From Gelatoporia subvermispora B (taxonomy: Eukaryota; Basidiomycota; Agaricomycetes; Polyporales; Gelatoporiaceae), in NCBI GenBank assembly GCA_000320605.2, contig KB445819.1:124001-188000 (forward strand): 64,000 bases of DNA. The letters run 5' to 3'. The notes beneath the pieces are model-generated. The model was not told the origin of the DNA, ran no database searches, and saw only the letters and a list, made by a program, of their open reading frames with translations. Positions within the stretch are counted from its first letter, which is position 1. Every line of letters starts with the position of its first letter. The translations under genes and the position numbers were made by a program. Positions 33,780 through 45,468 of this stretch are shown here, piece after piece.

Positions 33780-35044
33780 ATGGCGCAGCCTATAACTTAT
33801 CGCAACCCTCCCCTAGCGGGCAGACCGCCTTACGCGACAGACGAGACCGACTCCATCTACGACCAGCCCTCCATTCCTGCCCCGGCCTACCGCCAGCCAC
33901 CCCGTCAGGATCCCAACGCCCGGACCTCCGCTTACAATCTGTACGTTAGTCCTTTCTCTCGACCATCTCGTGTGCTGACCCAGCACCAGCTACGACGACT
34001 ACCTCGATGACGCGAGCGCCACTTCCCACACGAACGGCGCGGGACTTGCGAAGAGTCTGAATCCGTTCGACGATTTCCAACCGCAGCAGTCGATCCCCCT
34101 CGCCGCCCCACGGCCCGGCTACGCAGCGCCCGTCGCAGCTCTCAATCTCGCCCGCCCCAGCCCCGTGGCCAGCCCAGAAGGCCGCCAGCTCGCGTCCCCC
34201 GGTCCCGAGATGTCTCAGGCGTACCCGAAGCCGCTCACCCTGGTCTCGCAACAACAGCAAAACTCACGCATCCCTCCCCCGCAGCCAATCAGCATACCCA
34301 GCACACCACACCCGCTCCAGCCGCCCATGACACCCATCGCACCCGTCTTCGCCCGCCCCTCCAAGTCCGAGAGCTCACGCGATGTCAAGTTCGCGAGCGG
34401 CCAGCCCATCCTGCGTGGCGAGAAGGAGGAGACACTCCTTCCCCGGCGCGGTCAGAGAGGCGACGACTTCTGGCGACGATTCAGTATGGTTGCGAAGGAG
34501 GAGAACACGAAGCCGTACAACCAGAGGTGCGTACAGGCGCTTGACCGCCCCCATCCGCGACTTACCCCGCAACAGCGCCTGGCTTCGGAACACGCAGAAC
34601 GGCACAACTCGTCTAGCACGCTGGGTCTGGTTCGTCGGGCTTGCTCTATTGATAGTGCGTCGGCTCCTGCTTCCTTGGCAACTTATTGCTGACCCCACAT
34701 AGCTCATTGGCGGTGCGATCGGTCTCGGTTGGTGGGCCTCGCACAACAGCACCACGCCCTCCTCGCCGACTGCTATCGGTGGATCCGCAAACGAGAAGCT
34801 GCAGGGTGTCTCCAGCAGTGCGCCAGCCGCGGGCGCGACACCCTCGAGCACATCCCTGCATGTCTCCCCGACATACACTGTCGCACGGCGCGAGTTCGCA
34901 GACGCAATACCCACGGGCGTTCCTCTCTCCCCTTCGTACGCGCTCCCTGTCGCCCAGCACGAGCCTGACAGGAGCAAGCGGCTCGTCCCCGCACTCCCCG
35001 TTGCGCGGCATCGACGCAGACACGTCAACTACACCCTCGACTAA
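33780..35044 (+). CDS. Conserved basidiomycete single-pass membrane protein, unknown function
   Basis: Four exons join in frame. Exon 1 starts MAQPITYRNPPLAGRPPY (ATG 33780-33782). Exon 2 opens YDDYLDDASATSH and is long and proline/serine-rich; its conserved block runs SESSRDVKFASGQPILRG and ends EETLLPRRGQRGDDFWRRFS. Exon 3 has AWLRNTQNGTTRLARWVW and starts one membrane helix (FVGLALLI) that continues over the next intron as LIGGAIGLGWW. A short serine-rich lumenal or outer part follows, ending RRHVNYTLD at the TAA at 35042-35044. Protein length is about 370 residues. The arginine- and acid-rich block before the single helix looks conserved, suggesting a cytosolic interaction surface. I cannot name a function. 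Confidence 0.75.
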
Positions 35045-36194
35045 CCCTGCGCCTGCCTGGGACCGGCGTCCGCGGACCCGGCCCCGTCCCTTCGTTTCGT
35101 GTCCATACCCCGGTCCCTTACTCACCGCTGCTCCTGCTCGGCGTAGCAGCAGCAGCCTCATATCCGCGATTCTCGGCATCGATACCCGTTCATGTTCATT
35201 TGGAGAACCCGCGGCGCACGCGTGCACGCGTACGATTCATGAATGTGCGTGCTGCGCGTGTGCGCTGCGCAGATGATCATCCCTGTGTGTGACGACACTT
35301 GGACTTCTTTGCCTTCCGTGCTAGAGTTCCCTTTCAGGACCAATCATAATACCCCGCACTGTATCTACGGCCCCAGCGCATTGTTACATAACACACACAC
35401 TGATGAGTTGGGTTGGAGTTGTCCCGTACACTACTGACGGACGCGCGTTGTTCCCGGACACGGACTTTGAGGGACTCGTTATTGACTGATACATGAGGCG
35501 ATGTTGCATTGTTGCATTGTGAGGCCTGCTAATTATGTACATGTACACAAACCGGGCTGCGCTGGGTAATTTCTCCGTAGCCTCGCTGACGTCGCGGCGG
35601 CGCTCGGATGCAAGCCAGATGGATCTGGGCAACCTAATCGCGCGACGCACATCCCGATCGACCATTCTTTGTCGACAGGGAAGCGCCAGGAAGCGCAATG
35701 TGGCCATTGATACCACGCTTCGTGTCGCCAAGGCTCTAGCATCCTCGGCGATTTCATGGCGATACCTGCCCGTCTTGCACATTTGCGTGCCAATCCAGCA
35801 CACCCGCGCGACACACGGACGGGCGCTGGTGGGCTCGCGGCAGTGCTCGTGCACATTGTTCGCCGCGTACCCGGACTGTGCGGTTTTCGGAGCCTCGTGC
35901 AGCGCACCGCACAGGCCCCGGTCGATGCGCTGCCGGCATTGCAGACATGAGGCTCTGACAGCGCGCGCAATGTGGCATCAGAACAATGTTATGCGACGCC
36001 GAGCGGCGAACTCACCGATTTAAAAGGGAGCAGATGGTACATATCGTAGTGCTGAGCAGACCACAGACACACCGAGCATCGAAATCATCGAGAACTGTGC
36101 CGCAGTGTTAGTTCTTAGAGTTCTTCAAGTACGCCGTCGAAAATATTTCTCGTTCACCCTTTGCTGACCTGCACACTGCCCAGGTGTCTCTCCG
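35045..36194. other. Intergenic: 3' region and F-box gene promoter
   Basis: Long frames on both strands at 35535-36023 are GC-rich shadows of each other without family resemblance. The last 150 bp before 36195 contain splice-like signals, so the F-box gene may have an intron in its 5' untranslated part. Confidence 0.4.
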
Positions 36195-37415
36195 ATGGGA
36201 TACGACTCGACGTGCTTCATCTCCGGCTATCCCGTGGCCAGCTGCCTCAATCACGTCATGACGGACTACCGCGACGACCTCGTCGAGGCGCGTCTCTCCG
36301 GGGTCGCGCACAACGCCTACAGCGACGCCATGAATCGGCTCCTGCAGCCATACACCGAGGAAGACGAGGTCACGCGACAGGACATGGTTCTCCTCGGCCC
36401 CTTCACGCCCGAGGACGCGTACATCCACCCGCTCGACGTCCCGCGGGAGCCCGTCGACGCAGTACGCGCGGGGCTCATCCGCGCGATCCACGACGTCGTC
36501 CCGGGGGGCGCCCCCGGCGATGAGACGCAGGAGGCCGTGTTCACCGCACGCGAGACGGGGCTCAAGTACGCCGCGCGGGCACGCCGACACCTCGCCTTCG
36601 TGAACGCTGCCGCGCTCCGCATCCTCGCGTGCGCCGCGCCCGCGCTGACCGTGCAGCGCCTCTGGGTGCTCAAGATGAAGTCCGAGCCGTTTGCGGAGCG
36701 CGGGATTGGTGGTATCGACTATGGCCCGGTCGACCAGGGTGGGCACTATCTCCAGCTCCATGCTGTGACCGCGGATGCGCACTTTGACGAGTGGATGGTT
36801 CGGCTGCTGAGACACGGCGAGCCAACCGAGGAGGACAGGTGGGAGATGATGATGGGCGCTGGCAACATGTGGGTCTTCGTACGCCCGGACCTCTTCCCGG
36901 TCGCGGAGGCGATCGCGCAGAATGGCCGGTCTGCACAAATGCGACAAATCGAACATCATACAAGACGACCCGTAGATGTTCGACCAGATGCTCGGAGGTT
37001 CACGTTCGAGGGACTACCTTTAGACGTCCTGCTGCTGATCTGCTCTGAGTTAACCTTCGCCGAGATCCTGGCGACAAGTGCTTGTTCACACAGGCTTTTC
37101 CGAACATTGAGTCCCAACATCGACTCCGTAGCGTATGCACGATTATCGCGACACGAGCGATGGTACTTGCCGCCCGAAGAAGATACTGGCCCGTGGGCTC
37201 ACGATCGACATTGGTTTGAGCAACGGAGTGCAGCCGCATGGGCAGCGCAAGAAACACTAGCAGGTCGCGATGTAGGAGAGCGAAGGTTCCCCTGGTTCGA
37301 GTACGCCAAAGCATGCAGACGTAGTCCATCAATGAGAAATAGAGCGAGAATATGGCACGTAGCAAAGCAGCTAGAACAGTTGGCCTGTAGGTATGGGTTG
37401 TTCCGCGATACTTAA
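36195..37415 (+). CDS. F-box protein of an Agaricomycete family
   Basis: This is a single exon of 406 codons starting MGYDSTCFISGYPVASCLNH. The first 250 residues form an uncharacterised domain rich in Ala, Arg and Asp, with MVLLGPFTPEDAY, MKSEPFAERGIGGIDYGP and WEMMMGAGNMWVFVRPDLFP. An F-box-like segment follows at about residues 275-310 (FEGLPLDVLLLICSELTF). It normally binds Skp1 and so links the protein to an SCF ubiquitin ligase. The remaining residues include WYLPPEED and WFEYAKACRRSPSMRNR. Such F-box proteins are very numerous in mushrooms and their substrates are unknown. The N-terminal half, rather than leucine-rich repeats, would be the substrate-binding candidate, which is inference. 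Confidence 0.8.
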   Translation: MGYDSTCFISGYPVASCLNHVMTDYRDDLVEARLSGVAHNAYSDAMNRLLQPYTEEDEVTRQDMVLLGPFTPEDAYIHPLDVPREPVDAVRAGLIRAIHDVVPGGAPGDETQEAVFTARETGLKYAARARRHLAFVNAAALRILACAAPALTVQRLWVLKMKSEPFAERGIGGIDYGPVDQGGHYLQLHAVTADAHFDEWMVRLLRHGEPTEEDRWEMMMGAGNMWVFVRPDLFPVAEAIAQNGRSAQMRQIEHHTRRPVDVRPDARRFTFEGLPLDVLLLICSELTFAEILATSACSHRLFRTLSPNIDSVAYARLSRHERWYLPPEEDTGPWAHDRHWFEQRSAAAWAAQETLAGRDVGERRFPWFEYAKACRRSPSMRNRARIWHVAKQLEQLACRYGLFRDT

Positions 37416-38300
37416 CCCCAACGACGAAGATAACCAATTGGCAAAAGCGTTGAATATTGAAAGAACGTCAGAAGCATCTCGTTGACGTGTCATTTGCTTG
37501 AGCAGGCCGGTCACCAGCCGAGATCAAAGCCTCTCTCAGAAGCCCCGACGATTATCGGGGGACACTTTGAAGGTGTATATGTCCCAGTAGCAGAATTTCT
37601 GGGAAGACATTCACCTGGGTCCCACCGAGGACTCATCTACTTGTTATGCGATCTTCCTATTTCTGCAACGGGATACTGGCCAATATAATGTATGACGACA
37701 TGTGTGACGACATGCCCAGCATGCTTAATTTTGAATGGGGCATTCCTGTGGCGCGCACAGGAGCCGCGTTAGCCAGCCCCATAGGTACATGGCGATGGAC
37801 AGTCGCCAGAAACTTATATTGTAACGAAGATGAACTTGTGGGACCCAACATCTCGATGCAGGAAGGCCGAAATTCCCGCTTCGCTGAAGGATGGTACTCA
37901 AGAACGGCATATACGGACTGCATCAGGAAAACATCGCATTAACTTTGACGCCTTTGACCTGCCTTTCGAGGCTTGCTGGCGTCTTCACCGCCCTGTTGCG
38001 CGCCAAAAAGGCGTCAAAGTCACGCCCAAGGACCAAAAAGGCAGGTAAGTGAAATGGAGGTTTTCCTGATGTGGTCCATGTAGAAGTAGAAACCTTATGC
38101 GTCACCGCTGACTTCCCGTAACAAGGTGATGTGCCGCAGGGACGGAACGAAACGAAACAGTCGTCCGGACAGTTCGCTGGGGTCGAGTAACTTGAAATAG
38201 TGGTCGGATTCCGGGGATTCCGACCGCCATTGGAAGCTTAACCGGAGGGTCTGGACATGCAGAGGCCGGAGCATTTCGCATAGGGTGTTCTACGAAAGTC
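37416..38300. other. Intergenic, with a small nested inverted repeat
   Basis: No gene was recognised. The perfect 14-bp arms ACTTTGACGCCTTT (37942-37955) and AAAGGCGTCAAAGT (38007-38020) face each other. A second pair, GACCTGCCTTT (37956-37966) and AAAGGCAGGT (38038-38046), is interleaved with them. Confidence 0.5.
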
Positions 38301-39360
38301 TTATAGCATTTCGCAATGGTAGAAACATGCGGTGAATACACTCACCACGATGTGTGACCCCGTGACTCCCGCATCGCACTCCATATACACTTTCAATACC
38401 ATCACGACAACCGTAGTCGCGTTGGTGAATAGGCCGCCCACTTGATGCAGGGTTACGGACTTGCCGAAGTCAATGTCGATGTGAAGCGTTGCGGGACGAA
38501 TCTCGGTAACAAGGACCGAGAATAGCTCTATGTCCTCCGCCTCGTCGATTCTGGTCCGGAGTAACGATACATCACAATCAAGCGCGAGGGAGTACAAGAC
38601 CAGGGCAATACTCCTCACGCTTCTGAGCGTCGGCCAGTGGTTACGCGTCTGCTGATTGGTCAAGCGCATCTTGTGCCAAGCTTCCTCGTGTCCTAACGAT
38701 CGGAAGTCGCCCATGATATCTAGTTCGAGCAACGTGATATTGGGGAATGAGAAGATAAGGTCATTTGTGTTTAGCGCAATTCCACTCCATGGGCGGAGAG
38801 AAAGGTGGTGCATGTGTGTGAACGGCACAGACGATCGTTCGAATGTCACCTGAGCAACCTCCAGTCTGCGCAAAGTCCCTGCGAATCGTTTGAATATAAG
38901 CATTCTGGGAGGGATACAGATATGCCGAAAAGACTTCGAGAGGAAATTGCATGTCCACGATCGCCTCAATTGCCCCAGATCCCATTGTCGTAGGACAGGT
39001 GATGACCTTGACGTTCCGTAGGGATGCGAGTGCCGATATGACGGCAGGATAATCGATGCCCGTTGAATGACCACAGAGTGAGCTCCTCGACGTGGTGACA
39101 ATGAGAGAGAAACTTGTTGACTAGTCTTTCTGTTAATCTACCACGCTTCCCCAAACTCTCTTTATCAAGCGTCAAAGACAAATGGCCCAGAAACTGGAAG
39201 CGATGAGGCGCGCCCCTCAGCATGAAGCGGCAGAGTGAGCGCATCTTGTTGGCCGTGCGCTTTTCCCCATGAAGGGCAATGAGTATCCCAGCGCAATACA
39301 ATGCGCGGCATGTTCGCATCGTCCTAGACAGCACACTTCTGTCTAGGACTTCCATCGGAC
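38301..39360 (-). pseudogene. F-box/LRR-like protein gene with two frameshifts
   Basis: Minus-strand coding potential runs from about 39355 to 38301 but changes frame twice. The first part (MRTCRALYCAGILIALHG, then FLSHCHHVEELTLWSFNG) is in one frame. YPAVISALASLRNVKVITC through IEAIVDMQFPLEVFSAYLYP is in a second. RFAGTLRRLEVAQVTFERSS, then FPNITLLELDIMGDFRS and later blocks, are in a third. The leucine-rich pattern (LRNVKV, LRRLEV, LLELDI) fits the repeat part of agaricomycete F-box proteins. No splice sites reconcile the frames; the first shift looks like one extra G in a GGG run near 39060, the second lies near 38890. Either this is a recent pseudogene or the assembly carries indels. Confidence 0.55.
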
Positions 39361-40013
39361 GAAGAGTATGTCGAAATGGAGAATTTGGAGATCATTCCGT
39401 CTGGTTTAATTGCTATCATTACGGATGCGTAGCTTTGCAGAAGATCAGAAATACCTGACGACTGCCGTAGATAGCGCCACGGGGCACAACATGGTTCGGA
39501 AAAGCTCGTCGACTGAGCACAAGAAGCTTTCCGAGTTGATATTCCTGAGGTATGAGCATATGAATACATATAGAATCAGTGACGTAGCGATAAGGGTAGA
39601 AAGTGATTGCGACGCACCACACCAGTATAAACCTCAGACGTGTACAGGCTTTGGCCAAATTGTAGTAAGTACACTTCAGCGTCTGTGATTCCAACATCGA
39701 TCGCGTTTCCTCATTTCCTCACGCGTCCGCGTGCAGTGACGCGCGCCTCCTCCTCCTCCTCCTCCTCCTCCTCCGTGTGGCACGTGCATGCTTAAGGTTA
39801 GGAGCAAATCCTTGAAAAAAGCTTGGTTCGAGCTGGATCTATTTACAAGTTCCCATCGCACGCCAAAGGGTCAAATCAACGAAACCAGGCTGAGCAAGGT
39901 GTTCGAACCTCGTTGGTACTGCATATCGAACGCGTTTGCCGCGAGAAGGGGAGATGAAGGTAAGGTGTAATCATAGACACCTATGCATGCCGTGCGTCGT
40001 GAATGGAAGCGCT
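39361..40013. other. Intergenic with a CCT trinucleotide run
   Basis: No convincing gene was seen. A CCT microsatellite sits at 39746-39774. Confidence 0.4.
39746..39774 (+). repeat. CCT microsatellite, nearly ten units
   Basis: CCT is repeated without interruption over 29 bases in otherwise unique DNA. Confidence 0.9.
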
Positions 40014-41960
40014 TCAGATGATATCAGATGCCGAGCGGTATGCCGACCAGTCCCGCTCATTCTTCCCATTGAGATGGCGTGCATTGGTCAACGGAGAGTC
40101 AACTGGGAGCGGTTTGTCTGGATTGCTGGCCGCCTCCAGACTCGAGAGAGTCGCAAACTCGGTAGCAGGTCCACATGTTGCATGTATTGGCTTGGCGAGT
40201 ATTTTCTTCAGACTGTTCCGGGCGTTCAAGTGGGCGAGAAGTGCATTTATGTATACTGGACGAGGGTCTACATGTCAGCAGCACTTCGATGAACCAAAGT
40301 TACAAACACTTGCATTTGGATAGGACAACATAGAATGAAATAAAAATGAACGTGTTTGGTAGCGCCGCGAACTTGTGAGATGATAGTCAGCTAGCTCAGA
40401 TCCGGGGCATACTGACATGGTTCTCACAGTAATCAGGCAGCAAACTCCGCAGATACTATGAATTGCATGTATTGACATGAATGTGTCTGACGCTCGAGCA
40501 ACTGATGAACGTACCTGGTCACCAAGCAGGTGTTGATACTATAGACCATCAGTGTATGCATCACAGAGTTTGTACTGAGAATAGAACAAATGGTAATTGA
40601 GGAACGAAATCAAGAGGTGTATGGATTGCACCTCATACCTTCCGAAGCTGGCCCCGCTTTGGAATTTCCGAAGGTATACATATTGCAACACCGTGATCGC
40701 AACATCGACAACAATCTCGCATCCAAATCCTGCATACAGTGACCACTACCGAAGCCATAAGTGAGGGTCATGCAGGAATTGTGTGAACTAACTCACGGAG
40801 AATTGATGGGAGTCAGACCAGTTCTCAACAAAGAGCCTGATGCGCGAAGTCAGATATGGCTGTACAAGGGCTCGCGGCAGAGGACGAGGAGGAGCTCACT
40901 CTCGGACCCCGAAGTCTAAAGGACATAGCATCAAAGTAGATCAAAAACAAGAATTAGGTGCATAAGCTGTTGAATTAGGTCCCCATTGATTACTTGTAGC
41001 ATGCTCACATGTTGCATCACCTTCATAATCAATATCACATCAAATCAGAGTGATGATGCATCCAAGTGTCCTATGCAGACACTTACCAAGAACATACAGG
41101 GAGCCTGCAGCCTGCAAATATCTATTCAAGATCCGGTTCTAGCAGCTGATTCGGTTTACTCACGATGGCAATGGGGATCACGATCATTCCTTTGCTCACT
41201 GACGCAAGTCGCCGTTAGTTCGGAATGTTACAAAGGTTAAAACAATGCTCACTCTTCCATACTCTGTATGCGAATATTATGTCATGGTGTATCAGTACAG
41301 ACTGTAGCCGTTTTTCCGTCCGGGTTTCTCACCCTCGTACAGTGAGTGTAATGATACACTGCGCAAATAGGTAGGGTCTGTGCGATGCATTTAATTCGAG
41401 CTCAGATGGTACGTACAGTTACCAATGGGAGCGTCTCAAACCCGCAGATACTTAGCATATGGATTGCCTATGTTAGGTCACTCCCACATACCGAATAGCT
41501 CCTGTGAACCAGAATGGGTTTAATAGATCGATTATAACTTATGTGTCTGAGATTCACCAGTGTGGCTTTGACACCGCGACCAAATTTCCGAAGCTTGTAA
41601 CAAGATCGAAGTATACCCCATTGGTGAGGAGCACTACATGTAGACAGTCGAGAACCCTGGCTTTCTCTGTCAGTGCTGGCACTCCCAATCAGCTGCGAGT
41701 TACCATAGAAAGAACACCTTGTGGTAATGATTGATTAGTACCCACAAGAGATAACGCGATTGAACACACTAGGATTCTAAGTAATACATGGTCCTTCGGG
41801 TGGTCTCTGAAGTACGTCCAAGTCTGCAGGCTCGTGATCCCAAATAATCTTTATTTGGGAAGTCAGCTTCTCATAGATGTATGCCACACGTGTCGTACAC
41901 TGCAGCAACGAAGTACCCTAATAATAAGGCCCCGAGCGTATTATCCAAGGCAGTTACCAT
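40014..41960 (-). CDS. DUF6534-like multi-pass membrane protein, copy 1 of a tandem pair
   Basis: The start is the ATG at 41958-41960 (MVTALDNTLGALLLGYFVAA). Blocks that can be joined through short introns are LFGITSLQTWTYFRDHPKDH, VLDCLHVVLLTNGVYF with SFGNLVAVSKPHW, FAYRVWK, GMIVIPIAIV, GFGCEIVVDVAITVLQYVYL, HTLMVYSINTCLVT, ICGVCCLITV, NTFIFISFYVVLSKC, and YINALLAHLNARNSLKK. A polar tail ends at 40014-40016. This is the full set of blocks expected for the DUF6534 type, which has about seven helices and no known function, and none is visibly broken. Exon ends remain approximate because conservation is the only guide. The next gene upstream shows the same blocks in the same order, so the two arose by tandem duplication. 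Confidence 0.7.
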
Positions 41961-42353
41961 AGTGAGTGCAATTTCGAGACTGTCGATGAATTGGTTAGAG
42001 GAGCTTGAGGCTGGGCCGCTGGCATTTATATAGGTGATTTGTGTACAGCCGGTGAAGATGGCACCGTTATTTCCGATCACAGGATCTCCGATGTGTATGT
42101 CAGAATGAACCCACACAGCAACATGATGAGTGTGCATTCATGCAACAGCGCTCGGGCGGCATCTGTCAAAACCTCCTCAGTGGGCGCTTCAGACTGAACG
42201 GTAGCCAATATACATACCCAGTGGTCTCCTGTGTTTTGTCTATAGCGACGCATGCTGGGAAGACAGATCTTATTCTTTATTTGGTGACGTCTTTAAACAG
42301 GATAATACATAATAATATACAACAAGGTGACCGTCTACACGTAGAGCCGAGTC

Positions 42354-44289
42354 TCACACTGCAGATTTTTGGACATGAGTAGCCGAGGAGCTGGATGGCG
42401 TCGCGGGATACGTCGAGCAGAGGCTGAGGGACCGGTCCCTGAGACTTGCGAGTGGTCGGAAGAATGATATTGTATTTCCCGCAATTGTGTCATCCTCCGG
42501 CGGATGTATATGCGAGTCTAGACTTCTCCGTAAGATTCTACGTGCATTCAGATTTGCAAGCAGGGCATTCAGATATACTGAAGATTGTGAAGTGCATGAT
42601 TAAGAATGGACCGGTACTTGAGCGATTGATTTACCTACACTTGGACAGCAGGAAGAAGAACGCTATGAAGATAAGAGTATCGGGAAGTGCGGAGAACTAG
42701 CATAGAGGAATCGTGAGCATGGTAAAGATCACTGATAATGTCTCAATGACCCACAGTAACGAGACAGCAGATACCGCATATGCTGCGCATGATCTCAGTG
42801 AAAGTCAACCGCTTCGAATTCGGCACTGGCATACCTGGTGACCAAACACGTGTTGATGCTGTATACCATCAATGTATGAATTATTGCGTCGGTGCTGTGC
42901 GATTCCAACAACTAAGACATGGACAATCTGAACTGATCGAAAATGGCACACCTTGTGAATACGACCCCGTCTGAAAGCCGTCGGAAACTCAGATATTGCG
43001 AAACGGTTATAACGAGATCTGTGACGGTCTCGCAACCGAATCCAGAGTATAAGGTCCACTAAAAACAAGTTTCCACGAAGTGCATGTCAGAATCCGAATG
43101 ACATCAAACTACTTGCAAGTTTACCGAAACACTCCGCACATCGAGCCACGAGTCTAGAAACTGCCTGTGAGTACAAGTCGTTAGCGGTACAGCCAACTGC
43201 CCATTTGATACGAAGACACACAATTCTATCGAAAAATCTAGGAAGTAAAGGTCACTTGATAGTCGAATTCCGGTATCAAAGAATAAGGCTCACAAGTTGC
43301 GGTTGCTACGGGATCCAGGGCGACAATGAGAATCAATATATTGATGACCGGAGAGCTGGACTTACCCATGATCCATAAGGATCCGCATATCTTTTCTCGT
43401 TAGACTGAGGTATGCTCGACTCGACTCGACGAAACCGTAGCACTCACAATGAGTATGGGGATGACCGTGCCTCCTGAACTCACTAGTGTCATACGTCAGG
43501 CAGCGCAAAAGGCGTCTCAGGAATCGGCACGTACGTCTCCATAACCGGTACGCAAATATCCTGTCCACACATATCAGCATAAACGAGAAGTAAATCGACA
43601 TCTCGACAAACCCTCGAATGATTAATGTCATGATAGTCTAAGAGCACATCAAGCTGCCGAAATAATGTCTAAGGTGCCTTAGGTTCACTCACTGTAAGAA
43701 CCGGCACGATCTGGTGCAGATAGTCCGGAGCATGAGTACCTATCCATACCGGTCATAAAGTACATACTGAGAATGTCCTAAGTACATGTCCATGTTCAGA
43801 CTTAGCAGTATCGAGAACAGGTCAGTGAGCGCTCACCAGTGAGGTTTGCTAATTACGACAATATTTCCGAAATTTGTCACAACGTAGAAGTATACCGCAG
43901 CGGTCACCAATGCTGAGTGTACGCAATCCAAGACCCTGGGCATGTGAGTCGATGTGAAACGTTTCGACATAACAGCATAATACCATAGCAATAAAACCTG
44001 CCGGCGACTTCCGTCAGCGAACACCGAACTATATATGCAGCTATGACGCACCAGAGCCTTAAGCATGGCAGTATCCTGCGAATCTTGCGACTGGTTTCTG
44101 AAAAACTGCCATGTCTGCAAGCTCGTGATGCCAAACAAACTGCGCAGAACATTTAGCTTGTGACACATACACAGACCGCTGCACTTACACAGCTACCGCG
44201 AAGTGTCCAAGAAAAACTGCTCCGAGAGTGTTGTCAAAGTGCAGACCCAGCGCTGCTGGGGCTATGGGCGGAGAAATGAGAGCCGACAT
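42354..44289 (-). CDS. DUF6534-like multi-pass membrane protein, copy 2 of a tandem pair
   Basis: The start is the ATG at 44287-44289 (MSALISPPIAPAALG), followed by HFDNTLGAVFLGHFAVAV, LFGITSLQTWQFFRN, RVLDCVHSALVTAAVYFYVV with TNFGNIVVISKPHW, IFAYRLWRR, GFGCETVTDLVITVSQYL, HTLMVYSINTCLVT, ICGICCLVT, DTLIFIAFFFLLSKC, and YLNALLANLNARRILRR. A serine-rich tail ends at 42354-42356. It has the same order and intron positions as the neighbour at 40.0-42.0 kb, from which it is separated by about 390 bp. Some exon joins are uncertain in the middle (about 43300-43750). The sequence of the C-terminal tail has diverged most between copies. Confidence 0.7.
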
Positions 44290-45468
44290 GCCAGAATCGG
44301 GGACTCATGGGAGGCATGGGGCGGCATGCAATTTGTAGCAGTCGTAGACTGTAAAACAAGGAACTGGCCGCCGGCTATGTTGAATGCAGGTAGTGCGGTG
44401 GTGTCCGCAGACAGTTCAACAGCAGGTCGCTGCGATGGTACTCATGCTGTCGCAAGGAATGCTGCGCTTGATCCTCAGGCGCCCGACCGTGTGTGACCGA
44501 GATGAGACACTGCTCATCGCATGCGTCCTGAAGTTGACGTCAAATCTCAAGGAGAGCTGTAGTAGGTGTCGATCACTCGTACCCAGCGTCCCGGCGCCCC
44601 TCCCGCGAGCCCAAGCGGTGGCACCGACCTGGGTTCGTTGTTGGATGGTTACCGAGATCTCATCCCTGGATAGAAGTCTGGCGATGAAAGAGCTTCCATG
44701 GATGATCATGGATGATAATGAACAAGATGGCTCCGAGGGTGAGAGGTCCACCAATGACCAGAGACGCCTGGCTGGCATGTTCAACCGTACGGTCATAGCA
44801 TTGGCATGCCAACAAGGACAGGAGCATATCAAAAGAACAACAAGAGGCTTCCATCTTGGATGAGACGCCCGCAGAGTTTCGCAGGTGAGGCCCTGCTGCA
44901 TCAGAGAGCTGATGAGAACAAGAACAGGAACATGATGATACGCACGCAGACGTATCTTGCATCATGCATCATGCATCATGGTCAGTGTCTTCCACACCTC
45001 GAGAACTTAGCGACCGACAAGGCTTACACAAAGTGAATCTGAATAGACGGTAGCATCGTATCGAGGGTCAAACCATGGCCTTTTCGCTCAATGAGCCGCC
45101 TTCGCGAGCGTGCGCACTGCGCAATAGAGAAGTCTGTCGAATTGAGTAACCGAAGAGGGCAAGCAGTAACGAGCGCTTGTGGAACCTGGCTGGCGCCGCG
45201 GCCCGCGGCAATGCTGTGGCCGGCGCCCAGTGGCCTCGGACGGTCTCGGCAACAATGAACATACATCTATCCGGGTGCTTGGTGGCCTCTAACCGGATCC
45301 CCACGTCTGATGAAAATTGACAGAAATGTAATAATGCACATCGGATCAGTTATACATACGGAAAGCAAGGCAGCAAAGCAGGCCGGCAATTATCTACCGT
45401 GGCGAACAAGGCACAGCAGGGATTTTGTTTTGAAATACAGCAGTCGGAGAACAAATGAGCAGTCATGG
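44290..45468. other. Intergenic beside the DUF6534 pair
   Basis: It contains the promoter of DUF6534 copy 2 and perhaps old gene remains. A minus-strand frame near 44700 reads LTLGAILFIIIHDHPW but lacks partners. The heptamer GCATCAT is repeated three times at about 44959-44979. Confidence 0.35.

Noticed and set aside
35535..36023. Plus-strand frame of 162 codons and overlapping minus-strand frames
   Set aside because: Composition-driven frames on both strands with no motif and no splice logic.
39895..39915. GTTCGAACCTC resembling a tRNA T-arm
   Set aside because: No cloverleaf can be built around it.
44384..44901. Overlapping frames of about 160 codons on both strands
   Set aside because: No domain; they overlap each other and the 5' end of DUF6534 copy 2 lies next door.
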